Part shown: positions 35,214 through 42,832 of the stretch, piece by piece
Layout: each line of letters begins with the position of its first letter
How positions within the stretch are numbered: the stretch's first letter is position 1
Origin: DATLNM01 sp035536775
GTDB taxonomy: Bacteria; Actinomycetota; CADDZG01; WHSQ01
Assembly: GCA_035536775.1 (NCBI GenBank)
Contig: DATLNM010000001.1
Coordinates: 1-48,649 of the forward strand
DNA length: 48,649 nucleotides
Reading direction: 5' to 3'
Translations under genes and position numbers: made by a program
The notes under the pieces: model-generated
What the model was told of the DNA's origin: nothing
What the model saw: only the letters and a program-made list of their open reading frames with translations
Databases searched by the model: none

Positions 35214-36036
35214 CGCAAAGAACGAGAAGCGGGCCCGCAAGAAGGAGCATCGCGACGCCGAGTTGCTGCGGCGCCAAGCCGAGGCCCGTCGGCGCGCTCT
35301 GACCAGGACGGCCGTCGTCGTCGGGGTCCTGGTGATCTTGGTGTTCGCGTTCGTGTCACGGGACTCCGATGACGCCGACACCGACGACGCGAACGCAACC
35401 GCAAGCCCCACCGCATCCGCTTCCGAGGCCGCGCCGGGCGAGGTCGCTTGCGGGGGTGAGGAACCGCCCGAGGCGAAGCCGAAGCAGTACAAGCAGCCGA
35501 AGAACGTCCTCGAAGTCGGCGTCGACTACGAGGCCGTGTTCAAGACCTCCTGCGGTGACATCCGTGTCGACCTGCTGGAGAAGGAGACCCCGGCGACGGT
35601 CAACAACTTCGTGTTCCTCGCGCAAGAGGGCTTCTACGACGGCACGATCTGGCACCGCGTCGAGCAGAACTTCGTCATCCAGGGAGGCGACCCGGACGGT
35701 CTCAACGGGCAACCGCCCGATGGTCCCGGCTACACGATCCCGGACGAGTTCCCGAAGAAGGCTAACGAGTACGTCTACGGCGTGCTCGCGATGGCGAACA
35801 ACGGCCAGCCCAACTCAGGTGGCAGCCAGTTCTTCATCGTCGTTCACGAACCGCCCGACCCCGCAGGTCTGCAGCCGGCGTACTCGATCTTCGGCAGCGT
35901 CGACGAGTCGTCCTACGAAGTCGTCGATGCGATCGCGAAACTAGAGACGAACGTCGGCGCAACCGACCCCGCTGAGGCCGTCAAGCCGATCACCCCGGTC
36001 TACATCGAGTCGATAGAGATCATCGCCAACCGCTAG
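35206..36036 (+). CDS. membrane-anchored cyclophilin-type peptidyl-prolyl isomerase
   Basis: 276 residues. A very basic N-terminal tail (1-32) precedes one membrane helix (33-50, TAVVVGVLVILVFAFV), a short acidic/Ser-Ala linker (52-95), then a cyclophilin domain (about 105-275) with FYDGTIWHRVEQNFVIQGGD and GSQFFIV. The orientation puts the isomerase outside the membrane, where it may fold secreted proteins, many of which are encoded nearby. ATG 35206 follows GGAGGGGAC and overlaps the carboxyltransferase stop by 8 nt, so the genes are coupled. Confidence 0.92.
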   Translation: MANAKNEKRARKKEHRDAELLRRQAEARRRALTRTAVVVGVLVILVFAFVSRDSDDADTDDANATASPTASASEAAPGEVACGGEEPPEAKPKQYKQPKNVLEVGVDYEAVFKTSCGDIRVDLLEKETPATVNNFVFLAQEGFYDGTIWHRVEQNFVIQGGDPDGLNGQPPDGPGYTIPDEFPKKANEYVYGVLAMANNGQPNSGGSQFFIVVHEPPDPAGLQPAYSIFGSVDESSYEVVDAIAKLETNVGATDPAEAVKPITPVYIESIEIIANR

Positions 36037-36070
36037 CTATATCGGTCCTCAGGTCAGGGGCGGGGGTGAA

Positions 36071-36451
36071 CTAGTTGTGGTACGGGTGTTCGGGGGTTTC
36101 GCAGGTCAGGGATTCGGCACCCATGATGATGTACTGGCCGATGCAGCCTTGTGATGCGGGGAAGCTCAGGTCGTAGCCGTCGACGTGATGGCTGGTGAGC
36201 GGGTCGACGCAGCCGAGCGTTCCGTTCTGCTCCCACACGGCTATCCCCGGCTTCTGGCACTTCTTGTCGGGGATCTTCACCTGGAGGCCGGTTAGCTCGA
36301 GATCCGGTTGTTTCTGACCGATCAGGGTCGCCATCTCGTTGATGACGCCTGAGAGCTCTTCGACGCGCGCCTCTAGGTCTTCGACGCGGCTCTGAGGCGC
36401 GCACGCGCCGAGCGCGAGAGCAAGCAGTGCCACCATGACGGTCTTCTTCAC
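36071..36451 (-). CDS. small lipoprotein of unknown function
   Basis: 126 residues with a clear lipobox LALGAC (Cys17) and a short coiled-coil segment (about 21-46, SRVEDLEARVEELSGV). The C-terminal part has four Cys (65, 81, 103 and 117) likely to form two disulfides, as expected for an extracellular domain. The GTG start at 36451 is preceded by GGAGG. No family recognised. Convergent with the cyclophilin gene across 34 nt. Confidence 0.72.
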   Translation of the reverse strand: MKKTVMVALLALALGACAPQSRVEDLEARVEELSGVINEMATLIGQKQPDLELTGLQVKIPDKKCQKPGIAVWEQNGTLGCVDPLTSHHVDGYDLSFPASQGCIGQYIIMGAESLTCETPEHPYHN

Positions 36452-36546
36452 CGGAGCCTCCGTTCTGAACGACTATCGATCGTGAACTTTCAATGTACCG
36501 GGGGAGCCATCGTTACCCGTATCCGAGCCGGCGGTACGGTGTTGCG

Positions 36547-37017
36547 ATGGTTCATCCGGAGCTCCACCCGGCGCTCAAACCGATCGCATGGCTGCTCGGT
36601 ACGTGGACGGGCGAAGGCCGCGGCAGCTACCCGACGATCTCTCCGTTCACCTATGCGGAAGAGACGAGGTTCTGGCACATGGGTCGCCCTCTCCTCGCAT
36701 ACAGCCAGCGCACGTGGAACCCGGAGACCGGCACGGCGATGCACTCGGAGATGGGGTTCTGGCGAGTCACCCAGATCGGCATCGAGCTCGTCCTCGCGCA
36801 TACCTTCGGCATCGTCGAGATCCAGGAGGGTCAGATCGAACGAGATCGGATCGTCACACGCAGCCGGGACCTCGTCTCATCGGGTACAGCCAAGACGGTG
36901 CAAGAGCTCAACCGCACTTACGAGCTCATGGGGGGGCGGCTCAACTACTACATCCAGATGGCCGCGGCCGAGCAGAAGCTGCAGGGCCACCTCGAGGCTT
37001 CGCTGCAGAAGGGCTGA
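36547..37017 (+). CDS. nitrobindin-like heme-binding protein
   Basis: 156 residues, standard length for the nitrobindin/FABP-like family (beta-barrel, ferric heme, reacts with nitric oxide or peroxynitrite in studied members). Family signature LLGTWTGEGRGSYPTI (16-31), FWRVTQIG, and the C-terminal QGHLEASLQK with proximal ligand His148. No strong ribosome site upstream of ATG 36547. Its stop lies one base from the convergent copper radical oxidase stop. Confidence 0.88.
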   Translation: MVHPELHPALKPIAWLLGTWTGEGRGSYPTISPFTYAEETRFWHMGRPLLAYSQRTWNPETGTAMHSEMGFWRVTQIGIELVLAHTFGIVEIQEGQIERDRIVTRSRDLVSSGTAKTVQELNRTYELMGGRLNYYIQMAAAEQKLQGHLEASLQKG

Positions 37018-37018
37018 C

Positions 37019-39007
37019 CTACCTCACGTAGACCTGGCGCGACACCGACGGGACAAGAGATGTCCCAGCGGGGACCTGATCGGACGACATGCCGGGGATC
37101 GAGCTCAGGACGTCGGCGGAAGGGCTCGCGGCGTTGCTCCCGTCATTCCGATTTACAAAGAGCATGTAAGGGCCCGGCGGTACAACGTTCCCGTGGGGAG
37201 GCGCCGCGACGGTCAGGGTGTTGCCACTTCGTCGCAGGACACGCAACTCGACCGTCCTCTGATCAGCGTCGAGGAGGTGCGTGATAGATGGATTACGCAC
37301 CAGGACGACGCTGGCGATGTCCGCCGCCGGCCCGGCCACGCGGACTTGGATCGTCCCCCCGTAGCCGATGCGACGCGGCGCGGCAACGATGCGCGGACGG
37401 GGGCCTCGGAACAGGTATGGGGGGCTGTAGATCTCGAAGCTGGGGTCGCGCCCGTCGTTCGGGGTGAAGCCGCCCGGGATCGTGAACGGGATCCCGTACA
37501 GCGTCGTGATGGGCGCGTGTCCACCGACAAGGACGCGCCCGTCGGGGAGAAGCGCAGCGGTGTTGTGGTAACTCCGGAACTGCAGTGACTCGGCCAGCGG
37601 TCGCCACTCCTCGGTCGCCGGATCGAACAACTCCGCCCGATTCGTCGGGAAGCCCGTGCCCGGTGCCACGACCTCGTCGCGGTCTGCGCCCGAGAAGGCG
37701 AGTACCTCTCCCGTCGGCAACCCGACTCCCGTGGAGTACCAACGAGGTTCGTTCATCGCGCCCGTCTCACGCACCGTGAGGTCGATGCCTTCCGTCGTGT
37801 CGACGGTTGCGATCGCGCTGAAGGGTGTTGCGAGGTAAGCCCCTGGAGTCGTACCCATGACCCCGCCCCCCGACAGGAACTCCGCGGTCGTGTACCTCCC
37901 CGCCGAGTCCGGACGCAGCGGCAGCATCACCGAGAACGTCGAGCCTCGGAACCCCGGGTGCATGGTCCCCGCGCCCGGTATCCCGAGGTCGCTCCAATCA
38001 CCGGCCTCAGGGTCGAACGTCGCCGCCATGGTCCACGTCGGCTCGTCGTAGGAGTAACCCGCGGGGTTGAAGACTTGTCCGGCCGCGTTGTAGAAGACGT
38101 GACCGTTGGGGAGAAGATGCAGACGCGGGTAAAGCGGCAGCGAGTGGTCGCCCGTCGTCCCGGTGCGCTCCCAGGAAACCGTCTTGGGGTCGAAGATCTC
38201 GGTCTGGATCACGTTGCGTCCTGAGTCCTCGGGGTGATCGGGATACAAGGGCTTGACGAGCTTCTGGACACCACTTGCGACGAACACGCGGCCGTCACCG
38301 AGACTCACCATCGTCGGATACCAACGTCCGAAGTTCATGTCCTGTGTCTGGATCCATGTGTTGTTACGTGGGTTGTAGATGCGCGCGCTCTTCAAGCCCT
38401 CCAGTTCGGTAACGCCGCCATAAGGCGATGCATCGGTCCCCGGATCGTTGTAATACGCGGTGCCGCCGGTGACGAGCAGCCGTCCGTCCGGCAGGAACGC
38501 GAGGTCCGAGCAGAACAGCGCGCCGTCGTTGTAAGTCTCGGTGCTGGACGCGCCGGGGATCAGCGGGTTGGGCTTGCCCTGAGCGCCCGCGTCGACAGGC
38601 GCCGGCTTGCGCCAGAACGGGCGCCCGCTATTGAGGTCGAGGATGCGCCCCTGGTCGTTGATCGAGACATCGCCGAACGACAGTGCCAGGGGTACGTCGA
38701 TGTTCTCGGTGCCCTCGAGCGCGTTCCAATAGAGGATCTTGCCGTTGGGGAGGATCGCCATCGAGCCGGCCGCGGGCTTGCAGTCGAAGCGATGGTTCTC
38801 GTCGTGCTCGTCGGGGCCGTGATCCTGGGCGTGCTCGTGCTCGATGCACTTCTCGTCGGTCTTGGTCCCGTTGATCGTGGGCTCCGTGAATGGAGCCGAG
38901 AACGCTCCTAGCTCAACCTCGGGTTGATCCGCTGCGCGCGCCGAGGCGGTCGCGCCGGCGACGAGACCGCTTGCCAAGAGGCAGGCAACGAGGCTCCTTG
39001 CATCCAT
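37019..39007 (-). CDS. secreted copper radical oxidase (galactose/glyoxal-oxidase-like)
   Basis: 662 residues with a signal peptide (1-26). A kelch-type propeller (about 80-510) is followed by the C-terminal galactose-oxidase-like domain (about 520-640). Residues equivalent to the copper radical site are all present: Cys166 (ALFCSD) and Tyr230 (GRWYPT), which would form the Cys-Tyr cross-link, Tyr480-His481 (RSYHNTAALLPDG) and His577 (SITHLLDADQR). Expected to oxidise alcohols or aldehydes with O2 to give peroxide; the substrate is unknown. A His/Asp/Glu-rich loop (54-76, bracketed by two Cys and holding five His) lies before the propeller. Its ATG directly follows the TAG of the RTX-like gene. 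Confidence 0.87.
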   Translation of the reverse strand: MDARSLVACLLASGLVAGATASARAADQPEVELGAFSAPFTEPTINGTKTDEKCIEHEHAQDHGPDEHDENHRFDCKPAAGSMAILPNGKILYWNALEGTENIDVPLALSFGDVSINDQGRILDLNSGRPFWRKPAPVDAGAQGKPNPLIPGASSTETYNDGALFCSDLAFLPDGRLLVTGGTAYYNDPGTDASPYGGVTELEGLKSARIYNPRNNTWIQTQDMNFGRWYPTMVSLGDGRVFVASGVQKLVKPLYPDHPEDSGRNVIQTEIFDPKTVSWERTGTTGDHSLPLYPRLHLLPNGHVFYNAAGQVFNPAGYSYDEPTWTMAATFDPEAGDWSDLGIPGAGTMHPGFRGSTFSVMLPLRPDSAGRYTTAEFLSGGGVMGTTPGAYLATPFSAIATVDTTEGIDLTVRETGAMNEPRWYSTGVGLPTGEVLAFSGADRDEVVAPGTGFPTNRAELFDPATEEWRPLAESLQFRSYHNTAALLPDGRVLVGGHAPITTLYGIPFTIPGGFTPNDGRDPSFEIYSPPYLFRGPRPRIVAAPRRIGYGGTIQVRVAGPAADIASVVLVRNPSITHLLDADQRTVELRVLRRSGNTLTVAAPPHGNVVPPGPYMLFVNRNDGSNAASPSADVLSSIPGMSSDQVPAGTSLVPSVSRQVYVR

Positions 39008-39547
39008 CTAGTTCTCGCATTGGGCGCGTTCCTCGATATCCCTGCAATCGTCGATCCCGGCGCCGCCCACGCCGAGGTCTTTGCCCGGCCCACCATCGAG
39101 AAGATCGGTCCCACTCCCCCCGAACACACCTGCATTCACATCGGTGTCGCCGTAGGGACGGTCGTTACCACCCCCGGCAAAGAGGTCGTCGTCCCCCTTG
39201 CCACCGTCGACGAAGTCCTTACCGGCCGCGCCGGCCATGCTGTCGCGGCCGTCGCCACCGAGGATGGTGTCGTTCCCGCGCCCGCCGCAGACCAGGTCCG
39301 CGCCCCCGAGCGCATCGACGAAATCGCTGCCAAGCTTGAGGACGATGACGTCGTTGCCTGGGGTCCCCTCCAGCGTGTCGTTCTCAGCGGTTCCCACGAT
39401 CGTTGCCGGCTGTCCAAAGCACTCCTCGTCCTGATCGAGCATCTCGCCGGCATCGGGGACCCATGTCTCAATCGGGCTCGCCATGGCCGAACCGAAGAAG
39501 AGAGCACCTAGAAGGGCTGTGCCGAAAAGTGCTCGCCTGAGTCTCAT
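39008..39547 (-). CDS. secreted RTX-type calcium-binding repeat protein
   Basis: 179 residues with a signal peptide (1-23). About eight RTX nonapeptide-like units (consensus GGxGxDxxx) run from about 60 to 168, for example GGRGNDTIL, GGDGRDSMA, GGKGDDDLF and GGPGKDLGV, which should form a calcium-loaded beta-roll. Four Cys (43, near 87, 168 and 177) flank the roll. It lacks an effector domain, so it may act as a structural or calcium-responsive partner. Followed without gap by the copper radical oxidase; pcrA lies 9 nt upstream. Confidence 0.85.
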   Translation of the reverse strand: MRLRRALFGTALLGALFFGSAMASPIETWVPDAGEMLDQDEECFGQPATIVGTAENDTLEGTPGNDVIVLKLGSDFVDALGGADLVCGGRGNDTILGGDGRDSMAGAAGKDFVDGGKGDDDLFAGGGNDRPYGDTDVNAGVFGGSGTDLLDGGPGKDLGVGGAGIDDCRDIEERAQCEN

Positions 39548-39556
39548 CGCGCGAGC

Positions 39557-41704
39557 CTACAGGGGGGTCAGCGGTGCGAGCGATAGATCGAGACGCTTCT
39601 CGCCGCCGGCCGATGGGAAGTTGATCGTGGCTTCCACCCCTACGCCTGACCGTGCGATCTCGATGATGACACCGCGCCCCCACCGCTGATGCTCCACCTC
39701 TTGGCCCACCCTGAACCTCGATGGGTCGCGCAGCTCGCGCACGACGCCTTTCCCTTTGGCTGATGGAGCCTCTTTGTCCGCCTGGCTCAGGAGCTCCTCG
39801 GGGATCTCGCCAAGGAAGCGAGACGGTGGGTTGTAGTTCAAGCCGCCCCAGAGACTCCGCGACCACGCGTTCAGCAGATAGAGGCGTTCGCGCGCTCGCG
39901 TGATACCGACGTAGCAAAGACGTCGCTCCTCCTCCAACTGCTCTGGATCCCCGAGCGACCGGATGTGCGGAAACACGCCCTCTTCCATGCCGAGCATGAA
40001 GACCACGGGGAACTCCAGGCCCTTGGCGTTGTGAAGCGTCATGAACGTGACGCCGGTCTCCTCGCCTTCTGAGACGTCGGTGTCGGTCACGAGAGCGAGG
40101 CGCTCGAGGAATCCCGTCAGGCCGCCCTGCGGATCGGCATCTTCGAACTCACGGGCGACCCCCGCCAGCTCCTTGAGGTTCTCTTGACGCGACAGGGACT
40201 CGAACGTGCGCTCGGACGTCAGCTCGTCCATGTATCCGGTCATGTCCCACGTCCGTTGGACGACCTCTGCGAGAGGAGTCCCAGATCCAGCATCGGACCT
40301 GATCGACTCGAGCATCCGGGCCACATCGAGCATCCCGCCGGTGGCGCGCTTAGACAACCCAGGTGCCTCTTCCGCACGTGCGAAAGCGTCGCCCAACGCG
40401 ATCCCCTCCCGGCGCGCCCATTCGGAGATGCGCGCCAGTGATGTGTCTCCTATCCCCCGGCGCGGGGCTTGCGCGGCGCGGGCAACACTGACCGCATCGG
40501 ATGGATTCATCGCGGCCCTTAGCCAGGCGAGGAGATCCTTCACCTCCTTGCGCTCGTAGAAGCGAACACCGCCGACGACGCGATACGGGACACCCTCCTG
40601 CGAGAAGATCTCTTCGAGGACGCGAGACTGAGCGTTGGTCCGATAGAACACAGCGATCTCGCTGAGGCTGCCTCCCGAATCCGCAAGTCGCTTAGCCTCA
40701 CGAGCGACCCACGCCGCTTCGTCGTGCTCGTTCTGCGCGTGGTACCTCGTGATGAGGTCGCCCGCGGTCGATTCGGTCCACAGGGACTTGGGCTTGCGCA
40801 ACGCGTTGTTCTCGATGACCGCGTTGGCCGCGCTGAGGATGGTTTGTGTCGAGCGGTAGTTCTGCTCGAGGGTGATGACGTGCGCATCTGGCCAATCACG
40901 CTCGAAGTCCAGGAGGTTCTTGATCGTCGCTCCACGGAACGCGTAGATCCCCTGGTCGGCATCTCCGACCACGAAGATGTTGCGCCACTTGCCTGCGATC
41001 AGTGTCGCTAAGCGCGCCTGTGCATGATTGGTGTCTTGGAACTCATCCACGAGGACATGGATGAACCGATCCTGGTACTCCTTGAGAACGTCGGGGAAGC
41101 GGTCGAAGACCTCGACGCATCGCATGATGAGATCGTCGAAATCCATGGCCGATGCCTCGACAAGACGGCGTTGGTACTCGACGTAGATCTTGCCGACGAC
41201 GCGCTCCCACGGGTTCTCGGCGAAGTCACTGTAGAGACCGGCGTCGACGAGCTTGTTCTTGGCGTCGGAGATCGCTGCGGCGACGGCACGGGGCGGCATC
41301 CGTTTTGGATCGACATCGAGCTCCTTCATGCACTGCTTCAGGAGCCGTTCGGAATCCGACGCGTCGTAGATCGAGAACGACGACCTGTAACCGAGACGGG
41401 GAGCCTCGCGCCTGAGGATGCGGACGCACGACGAGTGGAATGTAGAGACCCACATCTTGTCGGCAACAGAGCCCACCAACGCGGCGACGCGAGCCTTCAT
41501 CTCGGCCGCCGCCTTGTTGGTGAACGTGATCGCGAGGATCGAGAACGGCGACACGCCCTGGTGGATCAGGTATCCGATGCGGTGGGTGAGCACCCGGGTC
41601 TTGCCCGAGCCGGCACCGGCGACCACGAGGATCGGGCGCCCGCCGGGGTGCTCACACGCGATGCGCTGGACGTCGTTAAGCCCGGCAAGAAGATCGTCTT
41701 CCAC
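39557..41704 (-). CDS. pcrA: UvrD/PcrA/Rep-type superfamily 1 DNA helicase
   Basis: 715 residues, normal for a PcrA-like helicase (3'-5' unwinding in repair and replication-conflict resolution). Motifs: Q-motif LNDVQ, Walker A GAGSGKT (30-36), Ia ITFTNKAA, II LVDEFQDT, III GDADQGIYAFRGA, IV LEQNYRS, V TLHNAKGLEF and VI YVGITRARE. The C-terminal basic Tudor-like PcrA segment (VGQEVEHQRWGRGVI) is present. GTG 41704 is the only in-frame start. Located between the metzincin gene and the RTX gene on the same strand, an unusual setting for a helicase. Confidence 0.95.
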   Translation of the reverse strand: MEDDLLAGLNDVQRIACEHPGGRPILVVAGAGSGKTRVLTHRIGYLIHQGVSPFSILAITFTNKAAAEMKARVAALVGSVADKMWVSTFHSSCVRILRREAPRLGYRSSFSIYDASDSERLLKQCMKELDVDPKRMPPRAVAAAISDAKNKLVDAGLYSDFAENPWERVVGKIYVEYQRRLVEASAMDFDDLIMRCVEVFDRFPDVLKEYQDRFIHVLVDEFQDTNHAQARLATLIAGKWRNIFVVGDADQGIYAFRGATIKNLLDFERDWPDAHVITLEQNYRSTQTILSAANAVIENNALRKPKSLWTESTAGDLITRYHAQNEHDEAAWVAREAKRLADSGGSLSEIAVFYRTNAQSRVLEEIFSQEGVPYRVVGGVRFYERKEVKDLLAWLRAAMNPSDAVSVARAAQAPRRGIGDTSLARISEWARREGIALGDAFARAEEAPGLSKRATGGMLDVARMLESIRSDAGSGTPLAEVVQRTWDMTGYMDELTSERTFESLSRQENLKELAGVAREFEDADPQGGLTGFLERLALVTDTDVSEGEETGVTFMTLHNAKGLEFPVVFMLGMEEGVFPHIRSLGDPEQLEEERRLCYVGITRARERLYLLNAWSRSLWGGLNYNPPSRFLGEIPEELLSQADKEAPSAKGKGVVRELRDPSRFRVGQEVEHQRWGRGVIIEIARSGVGVEATINFPSAGGEKRLDLSLAPLTPL

Positions 41705-41749
41705 GCCTGTGATTATGCGCTGGGCTTGTGACTACGAGAGGACGCCTTC

Positions 41750-42529
41750 TTAAGGGCTGACGTACTCCTCAGCGTGCCCTCTGACGATCGGGGCTTCGAC
41801 CACTCCGAGGTGCAGCGACACAAGGCCGAGGTCGGGCGCCATGAGCGTGCACGCGGTGAGATACGGATCGGGTTCGTCGGCCTCGGGGATCGCTCCTTCG
41901 ACGCAGTTCGTGTAGTGGTGATGTGCACCGAGGAGATGGGCGACCTCATGTGCCGCGATGCGGGCCGAATCGCCTTCGTTGCCCGGGCCAACCTGATATT
42001 CGCCGACAGCGAAGGCTTGATCGTCCCAGCGCGAGCCTCCGATGCAGTCGGCGCGTCCGGCCGCGTCTGCGATAGAGACAGCCGACATCGTGTACACGAC
42101 GTCGATCCCTGATGGACGCTCACCGCCCACCAGAGCTTTGGTCGCGTCGATGAGCTCCTGGGACCCGATAGAGGCAACCCCGGGGTCGCCCGAAAACTGA
42201 GCGGTCTTGCCGGTGGGCCCGATCGTCACGTGTTGAACGGCTGCAACTGACAGCGTGACGCCGATCGGAGAGAACGCCTTTGCCGCCTCGGCCATGACAG
42301 CACGGCCGTCAGCCTCTGGAACGCCGTTGAGGACGAGGAGGACGTCGAGGTCGATCACGTCGGGCGCGGTGAGGTGGTTCACCGAAGTAGCAGCTGGGAC
42401 GGCTTCGGTGCAATCATGTGCGCCGGCATCGATGAGCTCGACGGCCCGAGGAGATGCGGGCGCGCTCGACGCAAACAGCGCGATAACCGAAAGGGCGCCG
42501 AGCGTCATGGATGTGATTCTGACCAGCAC
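41750..42529 (-). CDS. secreted metzincin-type zinc metalloprotease
   Basis: 259 residues from GTG 42529, which has AAGGGGGG 6-7 nt upstream and starts a signal peptide (1-26, ending APASP). The zinc motif is H194-E195-VA-H198-LLG-A-H-H204, the HExxHxxGxxH metzincin signature, with the Met-turn CTLM at 227-230. The frame is open to 42616 but without a ribosome site. Cys40, 161, 209 and 227 may pair. Likely a secreted endopeptidase of the reprolysin/M12-like group. First gene of the run towards pcrA and the copper radical oxidase, although the helicase gap is 45 nt. Confidence 0.85.
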   Translation of the reverse strand: MLVRITSMTLGALSVIALFASSAPASPRAVELIDAGAHDCTEAVPAATSVNHLTAPDVIDLDVLLVLNGVPEADGRAVMAEAAKAFSPIGVTLSVAAVQHVTIGPTGKTAQFSGDPGVASIGSQELIDATKALVGGERPSGIDVVYTMSAVSIADAAGRADCIGGSRWDDQAFAVGEYQVGPGNEGDSARIAAHEVAHLLGAHHHYTNCVEGAIPEADEPDPYLTACTLMAPDLGLVSLHLGVVEAPIVRGHAEEYVSP

Positions 42530-42659
42530 TTGGAGCCCCCCTTTCTCCGATTCCCGACGAACCTGCTGCCCCTTTGTAGACCCCCCGGTACGCCTAAAAA
42601 AGCTTGTAGGTGACAATTACGCGCTCCCCAAGCGAAGTTGACCGGGGCGGGTCGCGCCT

Positions 42660-42677
42660 GTGACCTCATCGGGTCAC
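42660..42677. promoter_or_regulatory. perfect palindrome GTGACC-N6-GGTCAC, candidate operator
   Basis: Two 6-bp perfect inverted half-sites separated by TCATCG. Position 130 nt upstream of the metzincin start. The spacing fits a dimeric helix-turn-helix repressor or activator; no specific regulator can be named. Confidence 0.4.
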
Positions 42678-42749
42678 AAAACCCAAAGATCGTCTGTGGC
42701 TTGGGGCGGGGGTGTCGTGTCCCCCGCTAATGCTCAGACACGTCCTCGT

Positions 42750-42776
42750 CCGGGCCCGCCGGGGCGGCGGACCCGG
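42750..42776 (-). terminator. GC-rich hairpin downstream of the flippase gene
   Basis: Arms of 11 bp with one mismatch (CCGGGCCCGCC and GGCGGACCCGG) around the loop GGGGC. It lies about 57 nt after the flippase stop. It lacks an obvious U-tract, so it could equally be a structured leader of the metzincin mRNA. Confidence 0.35.
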
Positions 42777-42832
42777 CCTGCGGAACTCGCCGCGTGGGCC
42801 ACGCCACCCCCTATCGGAGCCAAGCCCGCGCG

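Larger units (their letters stand above)
42530..42832. other. 303-nt intergenic region upstream of the metzincin gene
   Basis: No convincing coding sequence on either strand. It holds a short palindrome (42660-42677) and a GC-rich hairpin (42750-42776), annotated separately, plus a minus-strand T-run at 42596-42602. It serves as both the 3' flank of the flippase gene and the leader of the metzincin gene, so it may combine a terminator and a regulated promoter. The sequence did not match any riboswitch class I can recall. Confidence 0.5.

Noticed and set aside
39557..42529. Defence island built from helicase and protease genes
   Set aside because: The helicase is an ordinary PcrA with its Tudor-like tail and the protease has a signal peptide; no nuclease or toxin partner is present.
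42530..42832. c-di-AMP or cobalamin riboswitch before the metzincin gene
   Set aside because: I compared it with the remembered conserved boxes of these classes and found no convincing match.
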